In this document: one piece after another, positions 43,857 through 51,962 of the stretch
How the letters are laid out: every line of letters starts with the position of its first letter
Numbering within the stretch: the stretch's first letter is position 1
From: Rhodothermales bacterium
Lineage (GTDB): Bacteria > Bacteroidota > Rhodothermia > Rhodothermales > Bin80
Assembly (NCBI GenBank): GCA_022821385.1
Contig: JAJEDR010000023.1
Coordinates: forward strand, 1-63,799
DNA: 63,799 bases
Reading direction: 5' to 3'
Notes under the pieces: generated by a model
Database searches by the model: none
What the model saw: the letters and a program-made list of their open reading frames with translations, nothing else
Told to the model about the DNA's origin: nothing
Translations under genes and position numbers: made by a program

Positions 43857-45119
43857 GTACCGCCTATCCGCATCAAACTTCTTGGCCTGGAGCTCAGGAT
43901 TGAAGATCCTGAAGTAAGGAGCAGCATCAGGGCCCGACCCGGCAACCCACTGCCATCCCATAGCATTGGACGCGATATCCCAGTCAATCAAACACTCTCG
44001 GAACCACGCCTCCCCAACCCACCACCCGGTCATCAAATGCTTGGTTAAGTAACTGCCTACCAACATGCGGGCCCGATTGTGCATAGTGCCTGTTGTATAC
44101 ATTTCGCGCATACCTGCATCCACGATCTCAATTCCTGTCATTCCACGCCGCCAGGCTTCTGCATCCTCGTTATCATCCCGCCACGGAAAATTATCCCAAT
44201 CGGAACGCCAGTTCTTATCAATAATGCGCGGAGTATGATAGAGAAGATGATAGGCGAATTCCCTCCACGCTATCTCTCGCAGAAAGTACGAGACCTCTGC
44301 ATTACGTTTACCCTCCATGGCATTCTGTGCTGCATACCAGAGCCTACGCGGTGATATTTCTCCATAGGTCAGATTTTCTGAAAGCTTTGAGGTTGAATCC
44401 AGCCCCAGATAGTCCCTCTCGGACTTGTAGGACCCTATCCCGCGTACAATAAAGCGATCAAGCCGCTCACTGGCCGCATGCTCTCCCACATTTGCGTAGC
44501 GGGAAACAATGGCTGCTCCACGGCCCATTTTAGCACCAAGGCGCCAATCAGAAAGGCTATCGCTCGCGGGCCAATTGTCAGGCGGAGAAAGATCACCCGG
44601 GGAACCTAATGGCTGCCCGATATCCCTGTGCTGCACTGCATTCCAAAATGGTGTGTAAACTCCGTAGAACCGCCCCTGCTGCGTCGCAACCGTCCAAGGC
44701 TCAAATAACAGACTGGAGTTGACCTCCAAAACCTTAATGCCCTGGGCATTCAATCCCGATCTCGTTTCCTTGTCCCGGCCAATTGACATGGAATCATAGA
44801 GTCTAGACCACACAACGCATCGTGCTCCAGTCTCCGCAATCAAGGACCGTAGGACCTTCAACGGATCTCCGCTGCGAAGCACCAGTCGACTCTTTTGCTT
44901 TTTGAGACTACTTGCTAGCGACCGCAGACTTTCTCCCAATCTCCACTTTGGAGCTGCGCCGTAGGTCTCTTCAATGAGCGAATCAAGAATAAAAACCGGC
45001 CAAACTGGGCCACCTTCTTCGAGTGCTGCCCTCCATGCAGGCTGATCCCGCAGCCGGAGATCCCGACGCAGCCATAAAACGGTACCCCCTTCTTGAGTAT
45101 CGCACATACTCCTTCCCAT
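43677..45119 (-). CDS. phrB: Deoxyribodipyrimidine photolyase (cryptochrome/photolyase family)
   Basis: A 480-residue FAD enzyme that repairs UV pyrimidine dimers with blue light. The N-terminal photolyase domain has TVLWLRRDLRLRDQPAW and VWPVFILDSLIEE. The FAD-binding C-terminal part has FLREIAWREFAYHLLYHTP, GIEIVDAGMREMYTTGTMHN, RMLVGSYLTKHLMTGWWVGE and DWDIASNAMGWQWVAGSGPD, with the Trp/Asp pattern of class I CPD photolyases. An in-frame ATG four codons later (45107) may be the real start. Its 3' end was copied in the tandem duplication to its left, and the gene itself stayed intact. Confidence 0.93.
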   Translation of the reverse strand: MGRSMCDTQEGGTVLWLRRDLRLRDQPAWRAALEEGGPVWPVFILDSLIEETYGAAPKWRLGESLRSLASSLKKQKSRLVLRSGDPLKVLRSLIAETGARCVVWSRLYDSMSIGRDKETRSGLNAQGIKVLEVNSSLLFEPWTVATQQGRFYGVYTPFWNAVQHRDIGQPLGSPGDLSPPDNWPASDSLSDWRLGAKMGRGAAIVSRYANVGEHAASERLDRFIVRGIGSYKSERDYLGLDSTSKLSENLTYGEISPRRLWYAAQNAMEGKRNAEVSYFLREIAWREFAYHLLYHTPRIIDKNWRSDWDNFPWRDDNEDAEAWRRGMTGIEIVDAGMREMYTTGTMHNRARMLVGSYLTKHLMTGWWVGEAWFRECLIDWDIASNAMGWQWVAGSGPDAAPYFRIFNPELQAKKFDADRRYRDKYLAEGRRPPHPNALNYFKAVPKSWALTPGQTYPRPIIDLSTGRQRALEAYRQYRNK

Positions 45120-45287
45120 GCATTTTGAAGCGTCTCAATTCTCCGATTCTCCAAATAGAATAAATCTACAGGGTTCACAGCCGGACAGTTGAGCCAACAA
45201 TACCACGCCTCGACCAGACGAGCATATGAGGCTGAATCCATAATCAGCGCAGATATACTCCAAACTGGCAGAGCGATCTAGGTAATG

Positions 45288-45743
45288 CTACTCAACCGTT
45301 ATCGTAACCGGCTCTGATACTACAGGGGGATCGTGTGGTATATGGGCAAAATCCCCCAGAACCAGTTGAAATGTGTACGTACCCGGGCTTAGATCCAATG
45401 TGGTTTCTGTCTGACCAAGGCCAAAATGGAGGTGGGCCGAGTCCGTAGGAACGGGCATATCCATATGCGGTAGTTCTTCGACATTAACCAATAGATGATG
45501 ATGCCCCGAATTGTCAAATTCTATACCGGCCGGTGCAACTCCCATCCCAGACAGTCCAAATTTGACCGTAACCGCCCCACTCTGTACAACAGATCCATCC
45601 TCCGGTGCGATGATGTACACGGCTGCCCCCTCCGCAGATGTAGAAGGCATATACGCCTCCGCCTGTGTAGATTCCACGGGAGCTTCAACTTCTACCTGAC
45701 AGGCGGCAAATATCAGTAACACGATAATCCAATTCCACTTCAT
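45288..45743 (-). CDS. DUF4399 lipoprotein
   Basis: A 151-residue protein. The ATG at 45743 gives signal MKWNWIIVLLIFAAC with lipobox IFAAC, better than the ATG four codons earlier. The mature part is a DUF4399 domain: VKFGLSGMGVAPAG, SGHHHLLVNVEELP, HLHFGLGQTETTLDLSPG and LVLGDFAHIPHDPPVVSEP. The many His residues (HHH, HLHF, HIPH) suggest metal binding, possibly copper, but the family function is not known. It is 168 bp upstream of photolyase on the same strand. Confidence 0.88.
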   Translation of the reverse strand: MKWNWIIVLLIFAACQVEVEAPVESTQAEAYMPSTSAEGAAVYIIAPEDGSVVQSGAVTVKFGLSGMGVAPAGIEFDNSGHHHLLVNVEELPHMDMPVPTDSAHLHFGLGQTETTLDLSPGTYTFQLVLGDFAHIPHDPPVVSEPVTITVE

Positions 45744-45904
45744 CGAGATATGCATTCGTAATGGTTGTCTGTTAAGATACGCCAGTCAACGCAATCTCAG
45801 TAGCTGAACGGGCAACCGCATATTATTATCAGCGTTGTACAGTTGCTCAGAATTCTGTACGACTGGTTACTCTTCTAACTTTCGACCCCAAAGAAACCCA
45901 AGCC

Positions 45905-46351
45905 TTGGGTCACTGGATTGGCGCACGATTGCCCGACGGTGCTGTTGTTGGTCTGGATGGCCCCGTGGGGTCAGGCAAGACCTGTTTCGTGCAAGGCATC
46001 GCGCGTGGGCTTGGTATCCCTGAGGGTACCCACATAACCAGCCCTGCTTACAATCTGATCCAAACGTATACGATCGGTCAACAGAAACTCACACATATTG
46101 ATTTTTATAGACTCTCAGGCCTCACAACGGACGATTTTATGCTGTTTGAAGAGGCCTTCTCCGGACCGCGAAATGTCGTGGTTGCTGAATGGGCATCAGG
46201 GTTTATTGAGGAATTTGTACCGGAGTTTCTGCACGTTATGATCTCAAAAGAGTCCGAAGACAATATGCGGCGTATCGATGTATCTTCCCCCTCTTTTGCC
46301 TACGCGCAGTTGCTCAATGGACTGTCCGATTATGCGAACATTGATACTTGA
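45905..46351 (+). CDS. tsaE: TsaE, tRNA t6A ATPase (start uncertain)
   Basis: P-loop ATPase that drives the TsaBD complex making threonylcarbamoyl-adenosine at tRNA A37. Visible motifs are Walker A GPVGSGKTCF, the switch segment THITSPAYNLIQTY, HIDFYRLSG and VVAEWASGF. The listed start is a TTG, giving 148 residues, but the conserved family N-terminus continues upstream in frame (TFDPKETQA). There is no ATG, GTG or TTG upstream before the stop at 45773; a CTG at 45863 is the best extended start. The 3' end overlaps tsaB by 20 bases. Confidence 0.88.
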   Translation: MGHWIGARLPDGAVVGLDGPVGSGKTCFVQGIARGLGIPEGTHITSPAYNLIQTYTIGQQKLTHIDFYRLSGLTTDDFMLFEEAFSGPRNVVVAEWASGFIEEFVPEFLHVMISKESEDNMRRIDVSSPSFAYAQLLNGLSDYANIDT

Positions 46352-46979
46352 TACGTCAGGCCCGTTCACGACGGTTCTGGTTGCCACAGAAACCGGCATA
46401 AGTTATGCCTCCATTCTGCATGGACGCCCCGCTGAACATTTGCATGAGCAAATTCAGACCTCTTTCTCCTGCCTGCATATTGAACCCTCGGACCTGGATC
46501 GCATCGCAGTCGTCGTAGGACCAGGTTCGTGGACTGGTCTCAACATTGGAGTAACCGCCGCAAAGACACTCGCACAGGTATTGAAAGTACCCCTCTCACC
46601 GATACATACGCTTGATGCATTGGTCGCCGGCCATTCGGAGCCTATCTGGGCTCTCATGAACGCAGGGCGGGGACAATGCTATTATCTACACTGTACACGC
46701 TCGACGTACGGCGAAAAACCGGCAATGGCAGTGGCTCCACTAGATACAGTTTCCACCCAAATTAGGACTGACACCAGCGCGGTCGCCATCCTTGAGTATG
46801 GCAATACCTTTGAGAAGCAGTTTTGCGGAGACCACAGATATCAATCCGTAGCACGCCTGCTGCCCGAATCATTGATTTCTACTTTGAATCAATCCCCCCT
46901 CATGGAAGGAGATGCTCTCAAAGTACTCAAACCGGTCTACCTCCAGCCTGCTCTTGCAGAACATCATACAATTGGTTAA
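46332..46979 (+). CDS. tsaB: TsaB, t6A complex scaffold subunit
   Basis: A 215-residue ASKHA-fold protein, the inactive partner of TsaD. The ATG at 46332 gives the normal MRTLILDTSGPFTTVLVA start; the longer frame is an artefact of the overlap with tsaE. The signature VVVGPGSWTGLNIGVTAAKTLAQ is at about 57-79, followed by LSPIHTLDALV. The C-terminal third is divergent, as usual. It lies between tsaE and tsaD with a 20-base overlap and a 9-base gap, so the three are one transcription unit. Confidence 0.92.
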   Translation: MRTLILDTSGPFTTVLVATETGISYASILHGRPAEHLHEQIQTSFSCLHIEPSDLDRIAVVVGPGSWTGLNIGVTAAKTLAQVLKVPLSPIHTLDALVAGHSEPIWALMNAGRGQCYYLHCTRSTYGEKPAMAVAPLDTVSTQIRTDTSAVAILEYGNTFEKQFCGDHRYQSVARLLPESLISTLNQSPLMEGDALKVLKPVYLQPALAEHHTIG

Positions 46980-46988
46980 TGGTCCTCA

Positions 46989-48023
46989 ATGCTGATCCTT
47001 GGTATAGATACTTCTTGTGATGATACTGCCGCGGCTGTGGTGCGCGATGGACATGAGGTATTGTCTAATGTTATTGCATCACAACACAAAGCTCATGACC
47101 GATTCGGAGGTATCGTACCTGTTATTGCAGCACGAGAGCACACCGCCAAGATCAATTTCATTCTCGAGTCCGCATTAGAAGAAGCGGACGTCTCATTTGC
47201 GGACCTTGATGCGGTCGCTGTTTCACATCATCAAGGTCTTCTTCTTGCGCTTGTCGTTGGGGTTTCGGCTGCAAAATCAATTGCACTGGCCTGCAACATT
47301 CCTTTGATTGGCATCCATCACCTGGAAGGACATATCTATTCCAACCTGATGGGACGCTCCAAAGTGCTCAAGTTTCCGTTTCTCTGTCTCACGGTCGCGG
47401 GAGGTCACACTCTCCTGCTGAAAGTGGTCTCTCACGGCACTTATGAACTACTCGGCCATACGCGTGATGACGCCGCGGGTGAGGTGTTCGACAAGGTAGC
47501 GCGGCACCTGGGATTAGGGTATCCGGGAGGTGCCGCCATTGAAAAACTGGCTGAGAAAGGCAACCCCGAAGCCTACAACTTCCCACGTCCCCTCATCAAC
47601 CGGACCGATGGTGAATTCAGCTTTAGTGGTCTCAAAACGGCAGTAATTGCCGCAATTGACCGAGATCCCAACCTGAACAAGGCTGATCTTTGCGCCAGCT
47701 TCCAACAGGCCATCGTGGACCTGCTTATCTCAAAAACCATGCGCATGGCCGACGATCATCAGTTGCAGCAGATTACATTGGCGGGAGGAGTAGCGCTTAA
47801 TTCCCCTCTGAGAACGGCGCTTAAACACGCTGCTGACGATCACGGCTATCAGATCTTTACGCCACGAAATGATCTGTGTATGGATAACGGCGCCATGGTA
47901 GCTGGCGCGGCCTATTTTCTTTATCAGGAGCGCGGTCCAGACCCTATTGGTATTGATACTCGCGCCAACGCTCCGCTCGGATCAATGGGCATTCGCTATC
48001 GCCATGACAGCAAGTACAGGTAA
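46989..48023 (+). CDS. tsaD: TsaD, tRNA threonylcarbamoyltransferase
   Basis: A 344-residue Kae1/Qri7/TsaD catalytic subunit that moves threonylcarbamoyl from TC-AMP to tRNA A37. Motifs are LILGIDTSCDDTAAAVV (1-17), GGIVPVIAAREHTAK, the metal-binding HHLEGHIYSN (His pair at about 108-113), TVAGGHTLLL, GEVFDKVARHLGLGYPGG, FSFSGLKTAV, ITLAGGVALN and CMDNGAMVAGAA with a metal Asp. It is complete and of usual length. It is the last gene of tsaE-B-D and stops 4 bp from the convergent xylulokinase gene, leaving no room for an intergenic terminator. Confidence 0.97.
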   Translation: MLILGIDTSCDDTAAAVVRDGHEVLSNVIASQHKAHDRFGGIVPVIAAREHTAKINFILESALEEADVSFADLDAVAVSHHQGLLLALVVGVSAAKSIALACNIPLIGIHHLEGHIYSNLMGRSKVLKFPFLCLTVAGGHTLLLKVVSHGTYELLGHTRDDAAGEVFDKVARHLGLGYPGGAAIEKLAEKGNPEAYNFPRPLINRTDGEFSFSGLKTAVIAAIDRDPNLNKADLCASFQQAIVDLLISKTMRMADDHQLQQITLAGGVALNSPLRTALKHAADDHGYQIFTPRNDLCMDNGAMVAGAAYFLYQERGPDPIGIDTRANAPLGSMGIRYRHDSKYR

Positions 48024-48027
48024 CCGG

Positions 48028-49518
48028 CTATGTCCGATAAAAGTCCTTCAGCCTTGGGTACAGCCCCTTGAACTGCTCATACAAGACTGAATACCTGGAT
48101 TCAGACTCCCCCGGCACGGACAGTTCACGCGTACATACTGTGGCATCGCATGCTTCCTGTACAGAAGACCAAATACCTCTTCCGGTTCCTGCCAGCAGCG
48201 CGGCGCCCATCGCCGCGCCTTCGGTTACTTCAACCACATTCAGGGGATATCCCATTATATCTGCCAGTATCTGTCTCCACAATGTACTCTTCGCACCTCC
48301 GCCGGAAATCCTGATCCTTTCGGGTGCAGGTAATCCCGAGGCACGGAGCAGAAGAAGGTTATCTCTCAAACCGTAAGCAACGCCTTCCAGGACAGCCCTC
48401 GTAAGATGGCCCCGGCCATGACGGGAGGTGAGTCCGATAAAACTGCCCCGAACCAGTGGATCAGCATGTGGGGTACGCTCACCGCTGAGATACGGTGAAA
48501 AGAATAATCCCTCGCTGCCAGGCGCAACATCTGCTGCCTCTGAGAGCAGTTCGTCATAAGAAGTACCGCCCGCAAACGTATCACGGTACCACTGGAGACT
48601 GCCTGCTGCACTCAACATGACCCCCATCATATGCCAGGTCTCCGGAAGCGCATGCGGAAATGCATGCGCTCGCCCAAGCGAGTCTATGCGCGGATGATCG
48701 CATGGCGCGAACACAACCCCTGAGGTTCCCAGTGTAACTGCCCAGGTACTTGGATGTATGGCCCCTACCCCGACTGCCTGTGCTGCTTGATCCCCACCCC
48801 CAGCATAAATAGGTATCCCCTCCGGCAGCCCAGTTTCCGATGCGCAGGTACGGCTCACCGTTCCTGTGCTTGCAGTGCCCTCATTTGTAGGGGGAAGCCA
48901 TGCTTCAGGAATATTCAATTCCTTGAGTAAATCTGAGGCCCAGGTACGCGATGCTAGATCCAGCATCAGAGTTCCACCTGCACCTGCCTTGTCAGCAGCA
49001 TAATTACCGCTCAGCTGCCAACGGATGTAGTCCTTGGGTAACAAAACCTGGGCGATCCTGTCAAAGTAATCCGGCTCATGCTCACGAACCCACAAGAGCT
49101 TGGGGGCTGTGAACCCAGTGAATGCATCATTGCCCGTAATAGCAACTAGACGCTCAAGGCCAATCTGTGCCCGAATTGCTTCGCACTGCGCCCCGGCCCT
49201 TCCGTCATTCCACAACATAGCCGGTCGCAGGACCTTGCTATCTGAATCCAGGATCACCAGGCCATGCATTTGTCCAGTTAACCCAATCGCCTGCACAGCT
49301 CTTGCATCCACCGATGGCAACGCCAAGACGCCTTGAATACTCTTGCACATTGCCCGCCACCAACCCTCAGGGTCCTGTTCTCGCCAAAGTGGATGAGGGC
49401 TTGACAGCGTATGAGACGTTGCAGATTGTCCAAGTAAGCTGCCTTGAGCATCTATACAAACGGCCTTAGAGGCCGTCGTAGATACATCAAGTCCGAGGAT
49501 GCATGGAGCGGATGTCAT
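48028..49518 (-). CDS. xylB: Xylulokinase
   Basis: A 496-residue FGGY kinase that phosphorylates D-xylulose. The ATG at 49518 gives MTSAPCILGLDVSTTASKA; the longer frame has no family support. Features typical of XylB are AIGLTGQMHGLVILD, RPAMLWNDGRAG, FTAPKLLWVREHEPDYF, LPKDYIRWQLSG, YAGGGDQAAQAVG, LGTSGVVFA and ISGGGAKSTLWRQILAD. No xylose isomerase lies next to it. Like rhaB and kdgK in this window it suggests use of sugars released from a mixed polysaccharide. Confidence 0.93.
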   Translation of the reverse strand: MTSAPCILGLDVSTTASKAVCIDAQGSLLGQSATSHTLSSPHPLWREQDPEGWWRAMCKSIQGVLALPSVDARAVQAIGLTGQMHGLVILDSDSKVLRPAMLWNDGRAGAQCEAIRAQIGLERLVAITGNDAFTGFTAPKLLWVREHEPDYFDRIAQVLLPKDYIRWQLSGNYAADKAGAGGTLMLDLASRTWASDLLKELNIPEAWLPPTNEGTASTGTVSRTCASETGLPEGIPIYAGGGDQAAQAVGVGAIHPSTWAVTLGTSGVVFAPCDHPRIDSLGRAHAFPHALPETWHMMGVMLSAAGSLQWYRDTFAGGTSYDELLSEAADVAPGSEGLFFSPYLSGERTPHADPLVRGSFIGLTSRHGRGHLTRAVLEGVAYGLRDNLLLLRASGLPAPERIRISGGGAKSTLWRQILADIMGYPLNVVEVTEGAAMGAALLAGTGRGIWSSVQEACDATVCTRELSVPGESESRYSVLYEQFKGLYPRLKDFYRT

Positions 49519-49574
49519 AAGCGTCTGAGTACAGTTAACTATTCGTAACGCGTTATTCTCGGGAAATATGCATT

Positions 49575-49800
49575 GTACCAAGTCCTTGCAATTTTGAAAC
49601 TTTTTGGTACAGTTTTATGGGGTACAAAAGCGTTTTGATTGTACCGATGAAAGACTATACTTAGCGTTTCAGAGTTCTACAAGAAGTTTCCCGGTGAAAA
49701 TACGTGCCGGAGCTGTACGGCGCAACAGTGCTGGGAAAGTGAACCTTTTTGTCCTCGCTGTCGCAATACTTGGGTTGGCAAATCAACCGCTGTAGTACAA
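49575..49800 (+). mobile_element. IS1595-type element, 5' end remnant
   Basis: Only the left end and first part of the transposase remain. In the correct frame (not the longest one) the DNA reads EFYKKFPGENTCRSCTAQQ, then EPFCPRCRNTW, the N-terminal zinc-ribbon region of IS1595-family transposases. The preceding bases (ccttgcaattttgaaactttt) match the outer end of the inverted copy at 51160-51945 nearly base for base. Homology between the two stops at ggcaaatca near 49790, where this copy is cut off. Confidence 0.8.
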
Positions 49801-49932
49801 TTAGATAAGTGATCCCCCATTATTTAGCTCTCTATCCTTAGCTTGGCAGTACTGCTCATTCTGCCCAACCCGATGAATAACCACGTAGTGAACACGTCCT
49901 CCGCCAATGCAAGGATTGTGCTGTATAGAGCC

Positions 49933-51090
49933 ATGACCCGAGTGATCATTTACGGGTTGTTAATGCCCGCCACAACGCTCGCCGCTCAAACGATAGTCGA
50001 GAGTGAATATCCAGGTCACCCTGACCTGATCCTGTCGGACGAACCGTTAGTGAGTATCGGTGTCCTTGAAGGTCCGATGGAATACATGTTCGGCGAGGTA
50101 ACCGGCGCGATTCGGCTCGAAGATGGGAGCGTTGTTGTGGCGGATGAGCAGAGCTACGAAGTTCGGATGTTCGATGCCGGTGGTCAGCACATGTGGACGA
50201 GCGGGAGTCAAGGCGAGGGACCGGGCGAGTACGGGGGACTCCGGATGCTGCGAGCCTGCCCGGGAAGCGCGATCACGGTTTTCGACTGGCATCTGGATCG
50301 AATCACCGAACTCGACGCGGAGGGCAATGTGACCGACACACGGAGGCTCGGCGAGGTCGGAGTAAATTCGTATAGCGAGCCTGTGTGCGCGCCCGATGCA
50401 AGCTTAGTCTTTACACCTTGGCCGGAAACGGACTACGCATCTTTGACGGTGGGCGAGATCTACCGCTGGAGCATGTCGCTGAACTGGGCGCGGAATGACA
50501 CCGTGACGATCCTGCGATCCGGGATACCCGGTGTGGAGCGTTTCTTTTATGGTGGGGGCACAGGACCGAGGGAGTGGGGAAAGGCCATGGTCTTCGCGGC
50601 GACTGGCACCGGCGTGTGGTACGGGTCGGGAGACGACTACGAACTTGAACATGTCGACTGGAGTGGTCGTGTCACGCGTATCGCGCGGTGGATCGGGCCG
50701 GACCAGGACGTGACAACCGAGCATCTCGACCGGTATCTGAGTGCCTACCTCGCCCGGTACGACACACCTGCGGAGCGCCAGCGCTTCGAGAGCGAGCGCT
50801 GGCCGGACATTCGGAATGACCTGCCGAAGCAGTTCCCCGCCTTTGAAGCGGACGGGCTCATGGCGCTGCCGGACGGTAGTCTATGGGTCACCACCTTCGG
50901 CTGGCGGTCGCCGGACCAGGAACTCCATCTGCTTCACCCAAGCGGCAGTTGGGTGGCTCGCCTCGTTATCCCTGCGCGCTCGACGCTGTTGGACGCTGGG
51001 CCGGACTGGGTGCTCCTGCGGGAGCGTGGCGAATTCGGCGAGCACAGCGTCGCCGTGTACGAATTGGTGGAGGCGGACGATGCCGATTAG
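49933..51090 (+). CDS. GC-rich 6-bladed beta-propeller protein between IS ends
   Basis: A 385-residue secreted protein. The ATG at 49933 gives signal MTRVIIYGLLMPATTLAAQ; longer starts (TTG 49843, ATG 49873) add no useful sequence. The mature part is an NHL-like propeller: IRLEDGSVVVADEQSYEVRM, GSQGEGPGEYGGLRML, DWHLDRITELDAEG, and a late ALPDGSLWVTTFGW. It is distantly related to 38848-40056. Base composition is very different: the lines at 50221 and 50881 hold 43 and 38 G+C of 60, and third codon positions are mostly G or C. With broken IS1595 ends on both sides, it looks acquired from a high-GC donor. Confidence 0.85.
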   Translation: MTRVIIYGLLMPATTLAAQTIVESEYPGHPDLILSDEPLVSIGVLEGPMEYMFGEVTGAIRLEDGSVVVADEQSYEVRMFDAGGQHMWTSGSQGEGPGEYGGLRMLRACPGSAITVFDWHLDRITELDAEGNVTDTRRLGEVGVNSYSEPVCAPDASLVFTPWPETDYASLTVGEIYRWSMSLNWARNDTVTILRSGIPGVERFFYGGGTGPREWGKAMVFAATGTGVWYGSGDDYELEHVDWSGRVTRIARWIGPDQDVTTEHLDRYLSAYLARYDTPAERQRFESERWPDIRNDLPKQFPAFEADGLMALPDGSLWVTTFGWRSPDQELHLLHPSGSWVARLVIPARSTLLDAGPDWVLLRERGEFGEHSVAVYELVEADDAD

Positions 51091-51159
51091 CTCGGATGGT
51101 CGGATCGGGCTTGTCACCAATCGGAAAACCGAATGGGAGCTCTCTCCCCTTTATTACCG

Positions 51160-51945
51160 GGACATCGTACTCACCTGCGGTATGTTTGACGGCATAGTGA
51201 TCAAACGCCATACTCAGCCCAGTGTACGCTCTGTGTTCATCAGTTTAAACGGATAAACCTTCCACTACGGTCTCCTCAATGATCGGATGTAACGTAGCCT
51301 CACCCGTCTTGTCTACGTGCATAGCAACAACGGCCCCGCTGCGCTCCCGCAATCCGATCACTGCTGATTTGCCAACGGTGCTTATACCAGCGTTTTGACG
51401 CTAGCATATGTACTTGTTCTTCTCGTTGCCTCAAAAATAGATTTCGTCTATTTCCACCTTACCAGTCGGCATCGTGTTTTCTGTATTGCAAGCCTTACGG
51501 ATGCGATGCTCCGTGAACCACCCTGTTTTCTGGATAACACCCACTTCCTTTGTAGACTGGATACTGGAGAGTCCTTTCCGTGCAGTAGTCATCAGGTAGA
51601 TTGGAACAGCCACTTCTGCTATGATGCCCTGGGCTTCTCTATGACCATACTGGTCCATACGCTGAACCTGCTTGTGCTGTCTGGATAATCCCCAGCTTTT
51701 GTACAGCATCCCGCCCGTGATTTGCCAAACCCAAATACTGCCACAGCGAGGACAAACGGATTCACTCCCCCAGCGCTGTTGCCTAATATAGCTCCGGCAC
51801 GTATTTTCACCGGGAATCTTCTTGTAGAATCCTTAATCGCCAAGAAAGCCCTTTATCGATACAGTTAATTGCTTTTGCACCACGTTAAATTGTACCAGAA
51901 AGTTTCAAAATTGTAAGGATTTGGTAAAGTCAAGTATGCATTTCC
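51160..51945 (-). mobile_element. IS1595-type element remnant, inverted copy
   Basis: Read on the minus strand, the outer end (near 51945) is followed by a broken IS1595 transposase: EFYKKIPGENTCRSYIRQQR, ESVCPRCGSIWVWQI, then after frameshifts AVPIYLMTTARKGLSSIQ, QKTGWF and GKVEIDEIYF with the first catalytic Asp. The frame continues through TGA, TAG and TAA stops to TVGKSAVIGLRERSG, TDEHRAYTGL (second Asp) and HYAVKHTAGEYD. The final part with the catalytic Glu and the right end is missing; homology stops near 51160. It cannot make an active transposase. Confidence 0.88.
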
Positions 51946-51962
51946 CTTAATTTTGCTCAATC

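Noticed and set aside
49604-49795. 63-residue ORF at the left IS remnant
   Set aside because: Out of frame with the transposase; the zinc-ribbon text appears in another frame.
51431-51709. 92-residue minus-strand ORF
   Set aside because: Not a separate gene: it is the middle part of the broken IS1595 transposase ending at its first in-frame stop.
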